Shown here one piece after another: positions 54,221 to 62,668 of a stretch of 64,000 bases of DNA. The notes below the pieces were generated by a model that ran no database searches, had not been told where the DNA came from, and was given only the letters and a program-made list of their open reading frames with translations. A program made the translations under genes and the position numbers. This stretch comes from Andreprevotia chitinilytica DSM 18519. Lineage in GTDB: Bacteria > Pseudomonadota > Gammaproteobacteria > Burkholderiales > Chitinibacteraceae. The stretch spans positions 186,001 through 250,000 of the forward strand of contig NZ_JONM01000004.1 of the NCBI RefSeq assembly GCF_000711875.1, read 5' to 3'. Every line of letters begins with the position of its first letter. Positions within the stretch are counted from its first letter, which is position 1.

Positions 54221-54733
54221 ATGAATGCAGCGCTCCGTGCCATCTGGCTCGATCTCGGCATTGCCGAATCAGTCCTCGTCGCGAAGCAACTGCGTATCTA
54301 TGCCGAGGCCGACTCGCTCGTTGAGTTCGTCGACAACGAGCGAGTCTGGCTGTTGATCCCCGCAGCCGCTAACGCATGGCAGGCGATGCAAGTGGCAGCG
54401 GCACAAGATGGCATTGCGCTGCAGATCATTTCCGCCTATCGCTCGACCGAGCGGCAGGTGGAACTGATCCAGTACAAGTTGAATGCCGGGCAATCGATCG
54501 ATGCCATCCTGCAAGTGCTGGCGCCACCAGGTTGCAGCGAGCACCACACGGGCCGCGCCGTCGACGTGCATACCCCCGGTGGCGAGATGGCGAACGAAGC
54601 GTTCGAGCAAACACCGGCTTATGCGTGGCTGCTGGTCAACGCAGGGCGCTTTGGCTTTACGCTGTCGTTTCCACGTGACAATCCGTTCGGCTACGTGTTC
54701 GAGCCTTGGCATTGGTGTTATCAGCCCACATGA
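54221..54733 (+). CDS. VanY-type (M15B) D-alanyl-D-alanine carboxypeptidase family protein
   Basis: A 170-residue protein with the family's zinc motifs: SAYRSTERQVELI, GCSEHHTGRAVDVHTPG (SxHxxGxAxD), and the last ligands in FEPWHWCY. There is no signal peptide, so it may act in the cytoplasm on recycled peptides or be moved another way; VanY and LdcB relatives are usually exported. Starts three bases after parC and ends into a bidirectional terminator, so it is probably transcribed with parC. Confidence 0.85.
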   Translation: MNAALRAIWLDLGIAESVLVAKQLRIYAEADSLVEFVDNERVWLLIPAAANAWQAMQVAAAQDGIALQIISAYRSTERQVELIQYKLNAGQSIDAILQVLAPPGCSEHHTGRAVDVHTPGGEMANEAFEQTPAYAWLLVNAGRFGFTLSFPRDNPFGYVFEPWHWCYQPT

Positions 54734-54758
54734 AAAAGCCGGCAATTGCCGGCTTTTT
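54733..54758. terminator. Bidirectional terminator between the VanY-like and DUF1993 genes
   Basis: AAAAAGCCGGC (54733-54743) and GCCGGCTTTTT (54748-54758) flank AATT, a perfect 26-base palindrome with A and T tracts for both convergent genes. Confidence 0.92.
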
Positions 54759-54786
54759 GCTACCCGATGCTGATCAATGCCAGATA

Positions 54787-55290
54787 TTAGATCTCGCCGA
54801 TGAAATCCGGCTTACCCAGCGGTACACCGTTATGGCGCAGGATCGCGTAGGCAGTGGTGACATGGAAGTACACGTTCGGAATCGCCATATGCAACAGGTA
54901 TGGCGCACCATCCAGCGGCCTGTCCGGCATCCAGGGCAAGGTGATTTGCTTTGCCGCTGTGTCGTCCAGCGCCTCGGCAGGAATCCCCTTCAAATAGCCA
55001 ATCGTGGTCGCAATGCGCGCTTGGAGCTGAGCGAAGGTCGTTTCATCGTCAGGAAATTTCGGCGGAGCAATGCCAGTCAAACGGCCGATCGACCCCTTGC
55101 TCTGGTCAGTGGCGATCTGCACTTGTTTCACCAGCGGGTACATATCCGGGAAGAGGCGCGACTGCAGCAGCACCGATTCATCAATCTTGCGTTCGGCCGC
55201 ATAGGCCACGGCTTTGTCCAGAATGGTGGACAGGTTGCCAAGCATGCGAATGAAAGACGGTACCGAGATTTGGTAGTACGACGGAGACAT
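54787..55290 (-). CDS. DUF1993 family protein
   Basis: A 167-residue helical protein of the DUF1993 type, related to DinB-like four-helix folds. Landmarks: VPSFIRMLGNLSTILDKAVAYAAERKIDESVLLQSRLFPDMYPLVKQVQIATDQSKG and, near the end, LLHMAIPNVYFHVTTAYAILRHNGVPLGKPDFIG. Start at 55290 has CAGGAG upstream. Function unknown; the conserved histidines late in the protein may bind metal as in DinB-like proteins, which is inference. Confidence 0.85.
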   Translation of the reverse strand: MSPSYYQISVPSFIRMLGNLSTILDKAVAYAAERKIDESVLLQSRLFPDMYPLVKQVQIATDQSKGSIGRLTGIAPPKFPDDETTFAQLQARIATTIGYLKGIPAEALDDTAAKQITLPWMPDRPLDGAPYLLHMAIPNVYFHVTTAYAILRHNGVPLGKPDFIGEI

Positions 55291-55439
55291 GCGAATACTC
55301 CTGGGAGGGGGAAAGATCAGGCAGGCGACGTGGCTTACACTTTCGCCGACCAACGGTTTCATATTTGCCGGTAATAGCCCGATATTGAAGTTATGGGCAG
55401 CGACAACAATTCATTCACGCCGCTACCGGGGAGTTCAAA

Positions 55440-55619
55440 ATGCGTTTCGCCATCCATCCAGTATGGAATACCACCGCATCACCACAGACGCTACGTTATG
55501 GGCTGTATGTCGTCGGCCTGCAAGGCGAGAGAGAAGTAGCGCGGGCGGATTCGATGCCGGCCATCGAAACCATGCGGATGCGGCTGATCAACCGCGTCAT
55601 GCAGCACAACAAGCGCTAG
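55440..55619 (+). CDS. Small hypothetical protein, 59 residues
   Basis: An ATG with a strong GGGGAG eight bases upstream begins a 59-residue frame: MRFAIHPVWNTTASPQTLR, YGLYVVGLQGEREVARADSM, PAIETMRMRLINRVMQHNKR. It is soluble, with a likely C-terminal basic helix. It ends (TAG at 55617-55619) overlapping the stop of the convergent phosphotransferase-like gene. No family recognised. Codon use is like the neighbours; it is short enough to be missed by length cut-offs. Confidence 0.6.
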   Translation: MRFAIHPVWNTTASPQTLRYGLYVVGLQGEREVARADSMPAIETMRMRLINRVMQHNKR

Positions 55620-56209
55620 TCGCCCAGATTCAGTACTTCCAGCGTCTCGCTCGCGCCGCGCAATAGCGGCGCACCCATCAGCCAGTCCATGATCTGCCCG
55701 GCTGATTCCCCCGGCGAAGATTGATCGGTCACCGCTGCAAAGTCATACACGATGCCTTGGTGCACCCGCTCAAACTCCCACGTTGCCAATCCGGCCGCCC
55801 GATCTCCCCGTTGCGTTTCGCGCGCAACGGCTGTCGCCAATTCACACTGCACCGCCACCAGCGCCACCGAATAACCCGCCAGCTCGGTCAATAGCTCGCG
55901 CTGTTCGTCGCGCTCACACCAGGCGTTATCGACAATCAATTTGAGCCCGGCCTGCAACAGGCTTGGCATCGCATAATGATAGCCACGTACCAACGCCGGC
56001 CAATCGTAGCCCGCCCGCGTGATGATTTCGCCGCGCTGCATCTTGCCGAGGTCGGATGCCGGCAGCGCATCCAGAATGCTATCGATGCTGAAATTGAGGT
56101 ATTGCTCCGGCAGCCGCTCCTGCAAGGCTTTGGCGATGCTGGTCTTGCCGGAGGAGCTGGTGCCGTTAAGGACGATGACTTGCGGCAGGGTGGGCAGTTG
56201 CACACTCAT
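55616..56209 (-). CDS. Chloramphenicol phosphotransferase-like P-loop kinase
   Basis: A 197-residue protein of the CPT family: Walker A in VIVLNGTSSSGKTSIAKALQERLPEQYLNFSIDSIL, a substrate-side aspartate in NFSIDSILDALP, and LKLIVDNAWCERDEQRELLTEL. Streptomyces CPT phosphorylates chloramphenicol, but most relatives in Proteobacteria are of unknown substrate, so resistance should not be assumed. Its ATG overlaps the thiE stop by ATGA, placing it at the end of a thiD-thiE operon. Confidence 0.82.
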   Translation of the reverse strand: MSVQLPTLPQVIVLNGTSSSGKTSIAKALQERLPEQYLNFSIDSILDALPASDLGKMQRGEIITRAGYDWPALVRGYHYAMPSLLQAGLKLIVDNAWCERDEQRELLTELAGYSVALVAVQCELATAVARETQRGDRAAGLATWEFERVHQGIVYDFAAVTDQSSPGESAGQIMDWLMGAPLLRGASETLEVLNLGD

Positions 56210-56820
56210 CGTTTCACGTGAAACAACGCGGCAAATTGTCGTGCCGTTTCAGCCACATCAGCGGATTCGAACAGTGCGCCGATCACGGCAATACAATCCG
56301 CACCGGCGGCAACCACGTCTGCTGCGTTCAGCGGATTGATGCCGCCAATCGCCACACTCGGTACACCGAGGCTTTTAGCCGCGTCGAACAACTCGAGCGA
56401 CGCTCGCACCGCGTTCGGCTTGGTGCCAGACGGAAATACAGCACCAAAGGCAATGTAATTCGCTCCAGCCGCAACGGCATTTTCTGCCAGCTCAAACCGG
56501 TTGTAGCAGGATGCGCCGAGCAATTTTCCGGCCGGCAACCGCGCTCGTGCGGCAGCCAGATCGCCATCGTCACCGCCCAAATGGACACCATCCGCATCGA
56601 CGGCAAGTGCCAATTCAAGATCGTCGTTGATGATGAATGTTGCGCCGTAGCGGTGCGTGAGCGCGCACAACGCCGCAGACTGCTCACGCTGCAGCGCGGC
56701 ATCAGCCACCTTGTTGCGATATTGCAAAATCGAAGCACCGCCGATCAAGGCCGCTTCGCACGCTGCGAGCAAGCGGGGCGTATCCGCCCAATCCGGCGTG
56801 ATCGCGTACAGACCGCGCAT
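56206..56820 (-). CDS. thiE: Thiamine-phosphate synthase ThiE
   Basis: A 204-residue TIM-barrel enzyme joining HMP-PP and thiazole phosphate. Motifs: GASILQYRNK, FIINDDLELALAVDADGVHLGGDD, GASCYNRFELAENAVAAGANYIAFGAVFPSGTKPNA and IGGINPLNAADVVAAGADCIAVIGALF. The last residues FHVKR are encoded by parS-like site 5. Starts on the last base of thiD's stop codon (TGATG). Confidence 0.95.
   Translation of the reverse strand: MRGLYAITPDWADTPRLLAACEAALIGGASILQYRNKVADAALQREQSAALCALTHRYGATFIINDDLELALAVDADGVHLGGDDGDLAAARARLPAGKLLGASCYNRFELAENAVAAGANYIAFGAVFPSGTKPNAVRASLELFDAAKSLGVPSVAIGGINPLNAADVVAAGADCIAVIGALFESADVAETARQFAALFHVKR
56210..56225. promoter_or_regulatory. parS-like site 5, over the end of thiE
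   Basis: CGTTTCACGTGAAACA differs from the parS consensus only at the first base and keeps the whole GTTTCACGTGAAAC core. It lies inside the last codons of thiE, one base upstream of the CPT-like start. Confidence 0.75.
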
Positions 56821-57686
56821 CAGGCTTTCTCGGCTGGCGCGTCGTCGTCCTTGGCTGCGGCCTCGGCAATTTCGTCTTCACCCGGCCGCGCCCAGAACAT
56901 CCGGTCCGGAATAAGCTGACCCATGCCCGGGCGAAACCCGTTGGAGAGCGTTTGCCAGGTGTATTCCTGCGCATCACGCACCGCCTGGCTGATCTCCACA
57001 CCGCTCGCTATTGCGCCGGCAATCGCCGCCGCCAAGGTGCAACCGGAACCGTGATAGCTACCGGGCAAGCGCTCCCATTGATCGGAACGCACGCGACCAT
57101 TGCCGCTGAACAGTGTGTTGGTGACCTTGGGCGTGTTCTCGTGCGTGCCGGTGATCAGCACATATTCGCAACCGCAATCGAGCATGCGCTGCGCGGCGGC
57201 ATCGAGCGGCAGATCGACCTGTTCATCCGGATCGTCCGAACCAAGCCGGCGCGCTTCGATGCTGTTTGGCGTCACGATCAGCGTATGCGGCAGCAACAGC
57301 TCGCGCATGGCGCTGATCAGTTCATCGGTGGAGAACTCGTCGCCCCGGCCGCTGGTCAGCACCGGGTCGAGAATCAACGGGATTTCGGGGTAATCGGAAG
57401 CGATTTCGGCGATGACGGTCAGGTTTTCGATGCTGCCGACCATGCCCACCTTGATCGCGTCGACGCGCATGTCTTCCAGAATCAGCCGCGCCTGGTCTTC
57501 GAGCCAATCCGGATCGACCGGCTGAAAATCCTGTACACCGGCGCTATCCTGCACGGTGATGGCGGTGACGATCGGCAATGGGTGGCAGCCCAGCGAGGCC
57601 AGCGCCAGCGTATCCGCCGTCAGCCCGGCACCGCCAGAAGGGTCATTGCCGGCAAAAACAAGCACGAGCGGAGGAGTTGGATTCAT
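56820..57686 (-). CDS. thiD: Hydroxymethylpyrimidine/phosphomethylpyrimidine kinase ThiD
   Basis: A 288-residue ribokinase-fold kinase of thiamine synthesis. Motifs: VFAGNDPSGGAGLTADTLALASLGCHPLPIVTAITVQDSAGV, ILDPVLTSGRGDEF, TPNSIEARRLG, and the anion hole/catalytic Asp region LPGSYHGSGCTLAAAIAGAIASG. The C-terminal ~30 residues (EDEIAEAAAKDDDAPAEKA) are an acidic tail. ATG at 57686 is the family start; the long upstream frame crosses the divergent rubredoxin gene. No TPP riboswitch fits in the 66-base gap. Confidence 0.94.
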   Translation of the reverse strand: MNPTPPLVLVFAGNDPSGGAGLTADTLALASLGCHPLPIVTAITVQDSAGVQDFQPVDPDWLEDQARLILEDMRVDAIKVGMVGSIENLTVIAEIASDYPEIPLILDPVLTSGRGDEFSTDELISAMRELLLPHTLIVTPNSIEARRLGSDDPDEQVDLPLDAAAQRMLDCGCEYVLITGTHENTPKVTNTLFSGNGRVRSDQWERLPGSYHGSGCTLAAAIAGAIASGVEISQAVRDAQEYTWQTLSNGFRPGMGQLIPDRMFWARPGEDEIAEAAAKDDDAPAEKA

Positions 57687-57752
57687 ACCGGGGAGTGTTT
57701 GGGGAGGTTTGGGGTAGAATTCCGATTCTAAACCACCGTGGAAATACCCCGA

Positions 57753-57917
57753 ATGAAAAAGTATATGTGCTTGATTTGCGGCTTCATTTATGACGAAGCC
57801 GAAGGCCGCGCTGAAGACGGCCTCGCACCTGGCACCTGTTGGGACGACGTACCGCTGAACTGGACCTGTCCGGATTGCGGCGCGCGCAAGGACGACTTCG
57901 AGATGGTCGAAATCTAA
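57753..57917 (+). CDS. Rubredoxin
   Basis: A 54-residue iron-sulfur electron carrier: [23 protein letters not shown], then [16 protein letters not shown] at the end, i.e. two CxxCG pairs holding one Fe(Cys)4 site, with the usual PGT and W residues. Too short for common length limits. Divergent from thiD. Its partner (for example an alkane hydroxylase, flavorubredoxin or heme-oxygenase-like enzyme) is not in this window. Confidence 0.95.
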   Translation: MKKYMCLICGFIYDEAEGRAEDGLAPGTCWDDVPLNWTCPDCGARKDDFEMVEI

Positions 57918-57939
57918 GCCACTGGCGGCACGGAGAGAT

Positions 57940-58815
57940 ATGGCGATGAAGCATTGGTTGTTTACCGCGACACTGGGTCTGGCCTTGTTCGGCTGCCAGC
58001 AGGTCAGTACCACTGGCACCGGCACAACCAACGTCGCCCGCAAGCAAAGCATGAGCATGCTGTTGTCCGAACAGCAGGTTGAGCAGATGTCCGTGCAGTC
58101 CTATCAGGAAGAACTGCAGAAAGCGCAGGCGCAGGGCATCCTCAACACCAACGCCGCCATGACCACCCGCGTACGCGGCATCGCCAACCGCCTGATCCCG
58201 CAGACCGCCGTTTTCCGCCCCGATGCCGTGAACTGGAAGTGGGAAGTGAATGTGGAAAACAGCCCCACGCTCAATGCCTACTGCATGGCCGGCGGCAAGA
58301 TCATGTTCTATTCCGGCATCATCACCCAGCTCAAACTCACCGACGACGAAATCGCCCAGATCATGGGCCACGAAATCAGCCACGCATTGCGCGAGCACAG
58401 CCGCGAGCGGATGAGTGAGGCCTACAACAAGCAACTGGCGATGCAGGGATTGTCCTTGCTCACCGGTGGCAAGTATGACAACTACATGGGCATGGCCGAC
58501 CAGCTGGTCCAGGTTGGCTACACACTGCCCAACAGTCGCACCCACGAATCCGAAGCCGACATGATGGGGCTGGAGCTCGCCGCCCGTGCCGGCTACAACC
58601 CGCAAGCCTCCGTCACGCTGTGGCAAAAAATGGCCGCCGCCAGCCAAGGCCAGCCGCCCATGTTCCTCTCTACCCATCCTTCCAACGAAACCCGCATCCG
58701 CGATCTACAGGCCAAGATTCCAGTCGTGATGCCGTTGTATGAAGATGCTGCCAAGCAATTCGCGCCGCCACCCGGCGATCAGGCGAGCAGCAAGACCCGC
58801 AAGAAAAAGAAATAA
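57940..58815 (+). CDS. M48 family metalloprotease, lipoprotein
   Basis: A 291-residue protein (or 289 from the ATG at 57946). The lipobox is LALFGCQQ, so it is a periplasmic lipoprotein. The zinc site is MGHEISHALREHS, with the third ligand Glu in HESEADMMGLELAARAGYNP. The pattern matches YcaL/LoiP-type peptidases that take part in outer-membrane protein quality control. Ends with a basic tail (KTRKKKK). Four bases before hemJ. Confidence 0.9.
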   Translation: MAMKHWLFTATLGLALFGCQQVSTTGTGTTNVARKQSMSMLLSEQQVEQMSVQSYQEELQKAQAQGILNTNAAMTTRVRGIANRLIPQTAVFRPDAVNWKWEVNVENSPTLNAYCMAGGKIMFYSGIITQLKLTDDEIAQIMGHEISHALREHSRERMSEAYNKQLAMQGLSLLTGGKYDNYMGMADQLVQVGYTLPNSRTHESEADMMGLELAARAGYNPQASVTLWQKMAAASQGQPPMFLSTHPSNETRIRDLQAKIPVVMPLYEDAAKQFAPPPGDQASSKTRKKKK

Positions 58816-58818
58816 GCC

Positions 58819-59241
58819 ATGCAGTGGGTCAAAGCCTTTCACATCATCTTCGTCATCTGCTGGTTCGCCGGCCTGTTTTATCTGCCACGTCTGTTTGTGA
58901 ATCACGCCATGGCAGACGACAGCGCCACTCGCGAACGCCTGCAGCTCATGGAGCGCAAACTGCTGCGCTTCATGACGCCGCTCGCCATCCTCGCGGTCGT
59001 TTTCGGCATCTGGCTGTGGTCCTACTACGGCTTTTTTGACGGAGCAGGCTGGCGCTGGATGCACATCAAGCTCAGCCTGGTGGTGCTATTGATCGGCTAT
59101 CACGGTTGGTGCTGGAAGCTGTATCACGACTTTGCCGCCGATCGAAATACCAGGAGCCACGTCTGGTATCGCGTCTTCAACGAGCTACCGGTACTGGCGC
59201 TGTTTGCTATCGTTATCCTTGTGGTCGTCAAACCATTCTGA
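58819..59241 (+). CDS. hemJ: Protoporphyrinogen IX oxidase HemJ
   Basis: A 140-residue membrane protein with four spans. The conserved start KAFHIIFVICWFAGLFYLPRLFVNH contains the heme-binding His and the Arg/Tyr of HemJ; LLRFMTPLAILAVVFGIWLW and HIKLSLVVLLIGYHGWCWK follow the same family, including the second conserved His and Lys. It oxidises protoporphyrinogen IX in heme synthesis in bacteria without HemG/HemY. hemL lies two genes downstream. Confidence 0.9.
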   Translation: MQWVKAFHIIFVICWFAGLFYLPRLFVNHAMADDSATRERLQLMERKLLRFMTPLAILAVVFGIWLWSYYGFFDGAGWRWMHIKLSLVVLLIGYHGWCWKLYHDFAADRNTRSHVWYRVFNELPVLALFAIVILVVVKPF

Positions 59242-59250
59242 GGATCAATC

Positions 59251-60372
59251 ATGCAGATCGCGCTTCGTCTGGTGCGCTGGCTGGCTTGGACGCTGGCAGC
59301 GTTATTGGCGCTCGTCCTGGTGCTTGTGCTCATCCTGGGCATCCTCAATCACTTTGACGAGAATCTCGAACCGACAACGCAAGCCTGGCTGAAACCTGAA
59401 CCCCAAACGGTCTCCCCCCAGGGAAACGCCTACTTCTATTTCTATGGTTTTGGCAGCCGCGATCTCGATCCGGCTGCGGCAGGCAAGCTCTGGGTGGAGC
59501 AGAATCAAGCGCCACAAAAACCGATCGCGTTTAGCTACGACCGGCCCAAATGCCCGAAGACCGGCTCCTGCCTTGATTACACGCTGGCTCATCGGGCCGA
59601 GTTTGATGTATCGATTGCCGCAAATACCGAAATACTCAAACGCTATCAAGCACTGATTGCTTACCCGCGGTACGAGGAAGTGATCACCTCAATCAACAAC
59701 ATCCCTCAGTACGCGCCGATCTCGACCGGCGCCGGGCTGTATCTGGCACAGCAGACTTTTGGCATTGCCGCGCATCAGCGAGATGCCGGCAATAACTTGC
59801 TGCACCACCTGCAATTCTGGACTGAAGCCTTGCACGGCAGCCGTAGCCTCCTCAGCGCCATGATTGCCGCCGCCCAGCTCAAACAAACCATGCAGGTCGT
59901 CAACGAGTTCATTGAGAAACAACCCACCGACATGCTGCCGATCAAAGTCGAACTGCGAGCCGCATTGCAGCCACTCACCACGATCGACCAACAAAAATTC
60001 ATGACCCATCTCTGGCAAGGCGAGTTTTACCTCACCGCGCAGGTACTCCAATCAATGGGCCACAACATTGGCGATGCCATGGGCGACGGCCCCCTCGATC
60101 AGGATCGCTCCATTCCCGACAAGACCAAATCGGCATTCAGTTGGCTGTTCTATCAGCCCAACGCCACACTCAATCTGCTGCGCCGGAGCAGGGAAGCAAA
60201 CGGCACGCCCATCTCATGTGACCCAGTCAGGACGATGCTTCACCCCATCAATCCGGTCGGCCGGATACTGGTCTGCATCAGCCAACCGGACACCAGCAAA
60301 TACGGCGAACGCATCGCGGCAATGCGACAATCGGCGATTCAATTGACCGACAAACTGGACAAGCTGCACTGA
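59251..60372 (+). CDS. Hypothetical protein with one N-terminal membrane anchor
   Basis: 373 residues: a single strong membrane segment (LAWTLAALLALVLVLVLILGIL) with a periplasmic body. The region PQGNAYFYFYGFGSRDLDPAAAGKLWVEQNQ and a long helical middle (HHLQFWTEALHGSRSLLSAMIAAAQLKQTMQVVNEFI) are not tied to any family I can name; two Cys pairs in PKCPKTGSCLDY may form a disulfide. It overlaps the CYTH gene by one base (TGATG), suggesting joint translation. Function unknown. Confidence 0.75.
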   Translation: MQIALRLVRWLAWTLAALLALVLVLVLILGILNHFDENLEPTTQAWLKPEPQTVSPQGNAYFYFYGFGSRDLDPAAAGKLWVEQNQAPQKPIAFSYDRPKCPKTGSCLDYTLAHRAEFDVSIAANTEILKRYQALIAYPRYEEVITSINNIPQYAPISTGAGLYLAQQTFGIAAHQRDAGNNLLHHLQFWTEALHGSRSLLSAMIAAAQLKQTMQVVNEFIEKQPTDMLPIKVELRAALQPLTTIDQQKFMTHLWQGEFYLTAQVLQSMGHNIGDAMGDGPLDQDRSIPDKTKSAFSWLFYQPNATLNLLRRSREANGTPISCDPVRTMLHPINPVGRILVCISQPDTSKYGERIAAMRQSAIQLTDKLDKLH

Positions 60373-60842
60373 TGGCCACCGAAATTGAACGCAAATTCCT
60401 GCTGAGCAGCGACGCTTGGCGCACCAGAATCAACCGCTCCACTCGCATCGCCCAAGGCTACCTGAACACCGATCCAGAGCGCACGGTGCGAGTGCGGATC
60501 AAGGGCCAGCAAGGCTATCTGACCGTCAAAGGCAAAAACGCCGGTATTGCCCGAGCCGAATTCGAATACGAGATCCCCAGCGCAGATGCTGAAGCCATGC
60601 TGCAACTCTGCCCGCAAGTGCTCGACAAGACCCGCCATCTGGTTGATGCCGGCGACGGACTCACCTGGGAAATCGATGAATTCCACGGCGACAACGCCGG
60701 CTTGATCGTGGCCGAAATCGAGCTGCCAAACGAAGACACCCGTTTCAAGATGCCCGACTGGCTCGGTAACGAGGTCTCCGGCGACCCGCGCTATTACAAC
60801 AGCGCGCTATCCAATCACCCCTATTCAACCTGGTCAGCCTGA
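60372..60842 (+). CDS. CYTH-domain protein (triphosphate tunnel enzyme family)
   Basis: A 156-residue protein with the EIERKFLL start (ExExK), basic residues in RTVRVRIKG..YLTVKGK and the acidic pairs FEYEIP, WEIDEF and VAEIELP that line the tunnel. Small bacterial CYTH proteins of this type hydrolyse inorganic triphosphate or nucleoside triphosphates; the exact substrate is not predictable. Coupled to the upstream unknown gene by one base. Confidence 0.9.
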   Translation: MATEIERKFLLSSDAWRTRINRSTRIAQGYLNTDPERTVRVRIKGQQGYLTVKGKNAGIARAEFEYEIPSADAEAMLQLCPQVLDKTRHLVDAGDGLTWEIDEFHGDNAGLIVAEIELPNEDTRFKMPDWLGNEVSGDPRYYNSALSNHPYSTWSA

Positions 60843-60854
60843 TCAATCCAATCC

Positions 60855-62144
60855 ATGAGCACGAGCATGAGTCGAAACGAACAACTTTTTGAACGCGCCC
60901 AGCGCCATATCCCCGGTGGCGTCAATTCGCCCGTACGTGCCTTTGGGGCAGTAGGCGGCACACCACGCTTCTTCACCCGCGGCGAAGGCGCCTATGTATG
61001 GGATGCCGACGGCAAGCGCTATATCGATTACGTTGGCTCTTGGGGGCCATTGATCCTCGGCCACGCCCATCCGGCCGTCATTGACGCGGTTGAACGCGCA
61101 GCCAGAAACGGCCTGAGTTTCGGCGCACCGACCGAAGCCGAGATCGATCTGGCCGATTTGCTGTGTGAATTGCTGCCGTCCATGCAGCAATTGCGCCTTG
61201 TCTCCAGCGGCACCGAAGCCACAATGAGCGCCATTCGCCTCGCGCGCGGCTTTACCGGCCGCAACAAACTGATCAAGTTCGAAGGCTGCTACCACGGCCA
61301 TGCTGATTCGCTATTGGTCAAAGCGGGTTCCGGCCTGCTGACCTTCGGCAATCCGTCCAGCGCCGGCGTACCGGCAGCCGTTGCAGCCGATACCATCGTC
61401 CTGTCCTACAACGACGTCGCCGCGCTGGAACAGGCATTCGCCGAACAAGGCAATGACATCGCCGCGATCATCGTCGAACCCGTCGCCGGCAACATGAACC
61501 TGATCGAGGCCAGCCCCGAATTCATCGCTGCCATGCGCAAGCTCACGCAGGATCACGGCGCGCTGTTGATTTACGACGAAGTGATGACCGGATTCCGCGT
61601 CGGCATGCAATGCGCCCAAGGCTTGCACGGCATTACGCCTGATCTGACCTGCCTGGGGAAAGTCGTTGGTGGCGGCATGCCGCTGGCAGCTTTCGGTGGC
61701 CGGGCCGACGTGATGGCCAAGCTGGCGCCACTCGGCCCGGTGTATCAAGCTGGCACGCTTTCGGGCAATCCGGTCGCCGTCGCTGCTGGCTTGGCCACGC
61801 TGAATGCGATCCGAAATCCAGGCTTCTTTGACACCTTGAGCACCAATACCCGCTATTTGACCGACGGTTTGCGTGCCCTCGCCACCTCATCGGGAATCCC
61901 GTTTTCAGCACAAGCGGTCGGTGGGATGTTCGGCATCTATTTCAGCGCCAACGCCCCGCAAAACTATCAGCAAGCCATGCAATCGGATCGCGAGCACTTC
62001 AACCGCTTTTTCCACGCCATGCTGGATCAAGGCATTTATCTGGCGCCATCCGCATTCGAAGCCGGGTTTGTTTCCGCGGCACATACCGAATCCGATCTAA
62101 AAGCGACAATTGCCGCCGCTCAATCGGTATTCTCCGTAAGCTAA
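60855..62144 (+). CDS. hemL: Glutamate-1-semialdehyde 2,1-aminomutase HemL
   Basis: A 429-residue PLP enzyme of the C5 route to 5-aminolevulinate. Motifs: [66 protein letters not shown], and the PLP lysine in [19 protein letters not shown]. Alternative start at 60867 ([12 protein letters not shown]). The only heme gene of the early pathway here; it is near hemJ but not adjacent. Confidence 0.96.
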   Translation: MSTSMSRNEQLFERAQRHIPGGVNSPVRAFGAVGGTPRFFTRGEGAYVWDADGKRYIDYVGSWGPLILGHAHPAVIDAVERAARNGLSFGAPTEAEIDLADLLCELLPSMQQLRLVSSGTEATMSAIRLARGFTGRNKLIKFEGCYHGHADSLLVKAGSGLLTFGNPSSAGVPAAVAADTIVLSYNDVAALEQAFAEQGNDIAAIIVEPVAGNMNLIEASPEFIAAMRKLTQDHGALLIYDEVMTGFRVGMQCAQGLHGITPDLTCLGKVVGGGMPLAAFGGRADVMAKLAPLGPVYQAGTLSGNPVAVAAGLATLNAIRNPGFFDTLSTNTRYLTDGLRALATSSGIPFSAQAVGGMFGIYFSANAPQNYQQAMQSDREHFNRFFHAMLDQGIYLAPSAFEAGFVSAAHTESDLKATIAAAQSVFSVS

Positions 62145-62668
62145 ATCCTTTCCCGTTTTTAATTCCAATTCGCCGATGCCGTTTGTCTGATGACGAACGG
62201 CAAAATCGGCATCAATCCATCCCCGCTTCAATTCAATCCCTGCCGATTTCCCACATACCCTAGCTAGTTACCAACAAGGCATTGCAAAATTTGTAAGTAG
62301 TTAATGTATACGTAACTACTTAGACAGCATACTGACGGTGGCACATCCAAAATCCGTTCGTCCACCGATGGCATCCATCCATCCAGTTATCGTAGTCTGC
62401 GCCAAACCCTTGATGTAGCTTGCCATCAGGCGATCGCCATGCCGCAGGGATGGAAAGAATAGAATATTAGCTTATCATGTGACCCTAATATCAAATGTGT
62501 ATACCGAGGCGGTCAACTCCATACATCTCGGTATAACGTAAGCAAATTTAGTGCGATCAGAACCATAGTGAGATGAGGGCAAGCAGCAGCATGACAAATT
62601 CCCGCCATTACGAATCCGGCTTTGGCAAACAGCCAAACAGCTGGACATATCCGATGAAGGAAGTCGTC
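62145..62668. other. AT-richer spacer upstream of the minor pilin genes
   Basis: About 520 bases with no convincing gene on either strand; in-frame ATGs at 62573, 62591 and 62654 lead into fimT but lack good ribosome sites. Two perfect inverted repeats stand out: TAAGTAGTTA / TAACTACTTA (62294-62303, 62313-62322) and TATACCGAG / CTCGGTATA (62500-62508, 62527-62535). They may be operators or hairpins controlling the pilin operon. Base composition is distinctly lower in GC than the rest of the window. Confidence 0.6.

Noticed and set aside
54666-54681. CACGTG in a TTTCCACGTGACAA context, looked at as a sixth parS site
   Set aside because: Bases on both sides of CACGTG do not match the parS arms.
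55616-56209. Reading the CPT-like gene as a chloramphenicol resistance gene
   Set aside because: Only the general P-loop family is supported; it sits in a thiamine operon and the drug-site residues cannot be confirmed.
57687-57752. Possible TPP riboswitch before thiD
   Set aside because: The gap is only 66 bases and lacks the THI-box sequence.
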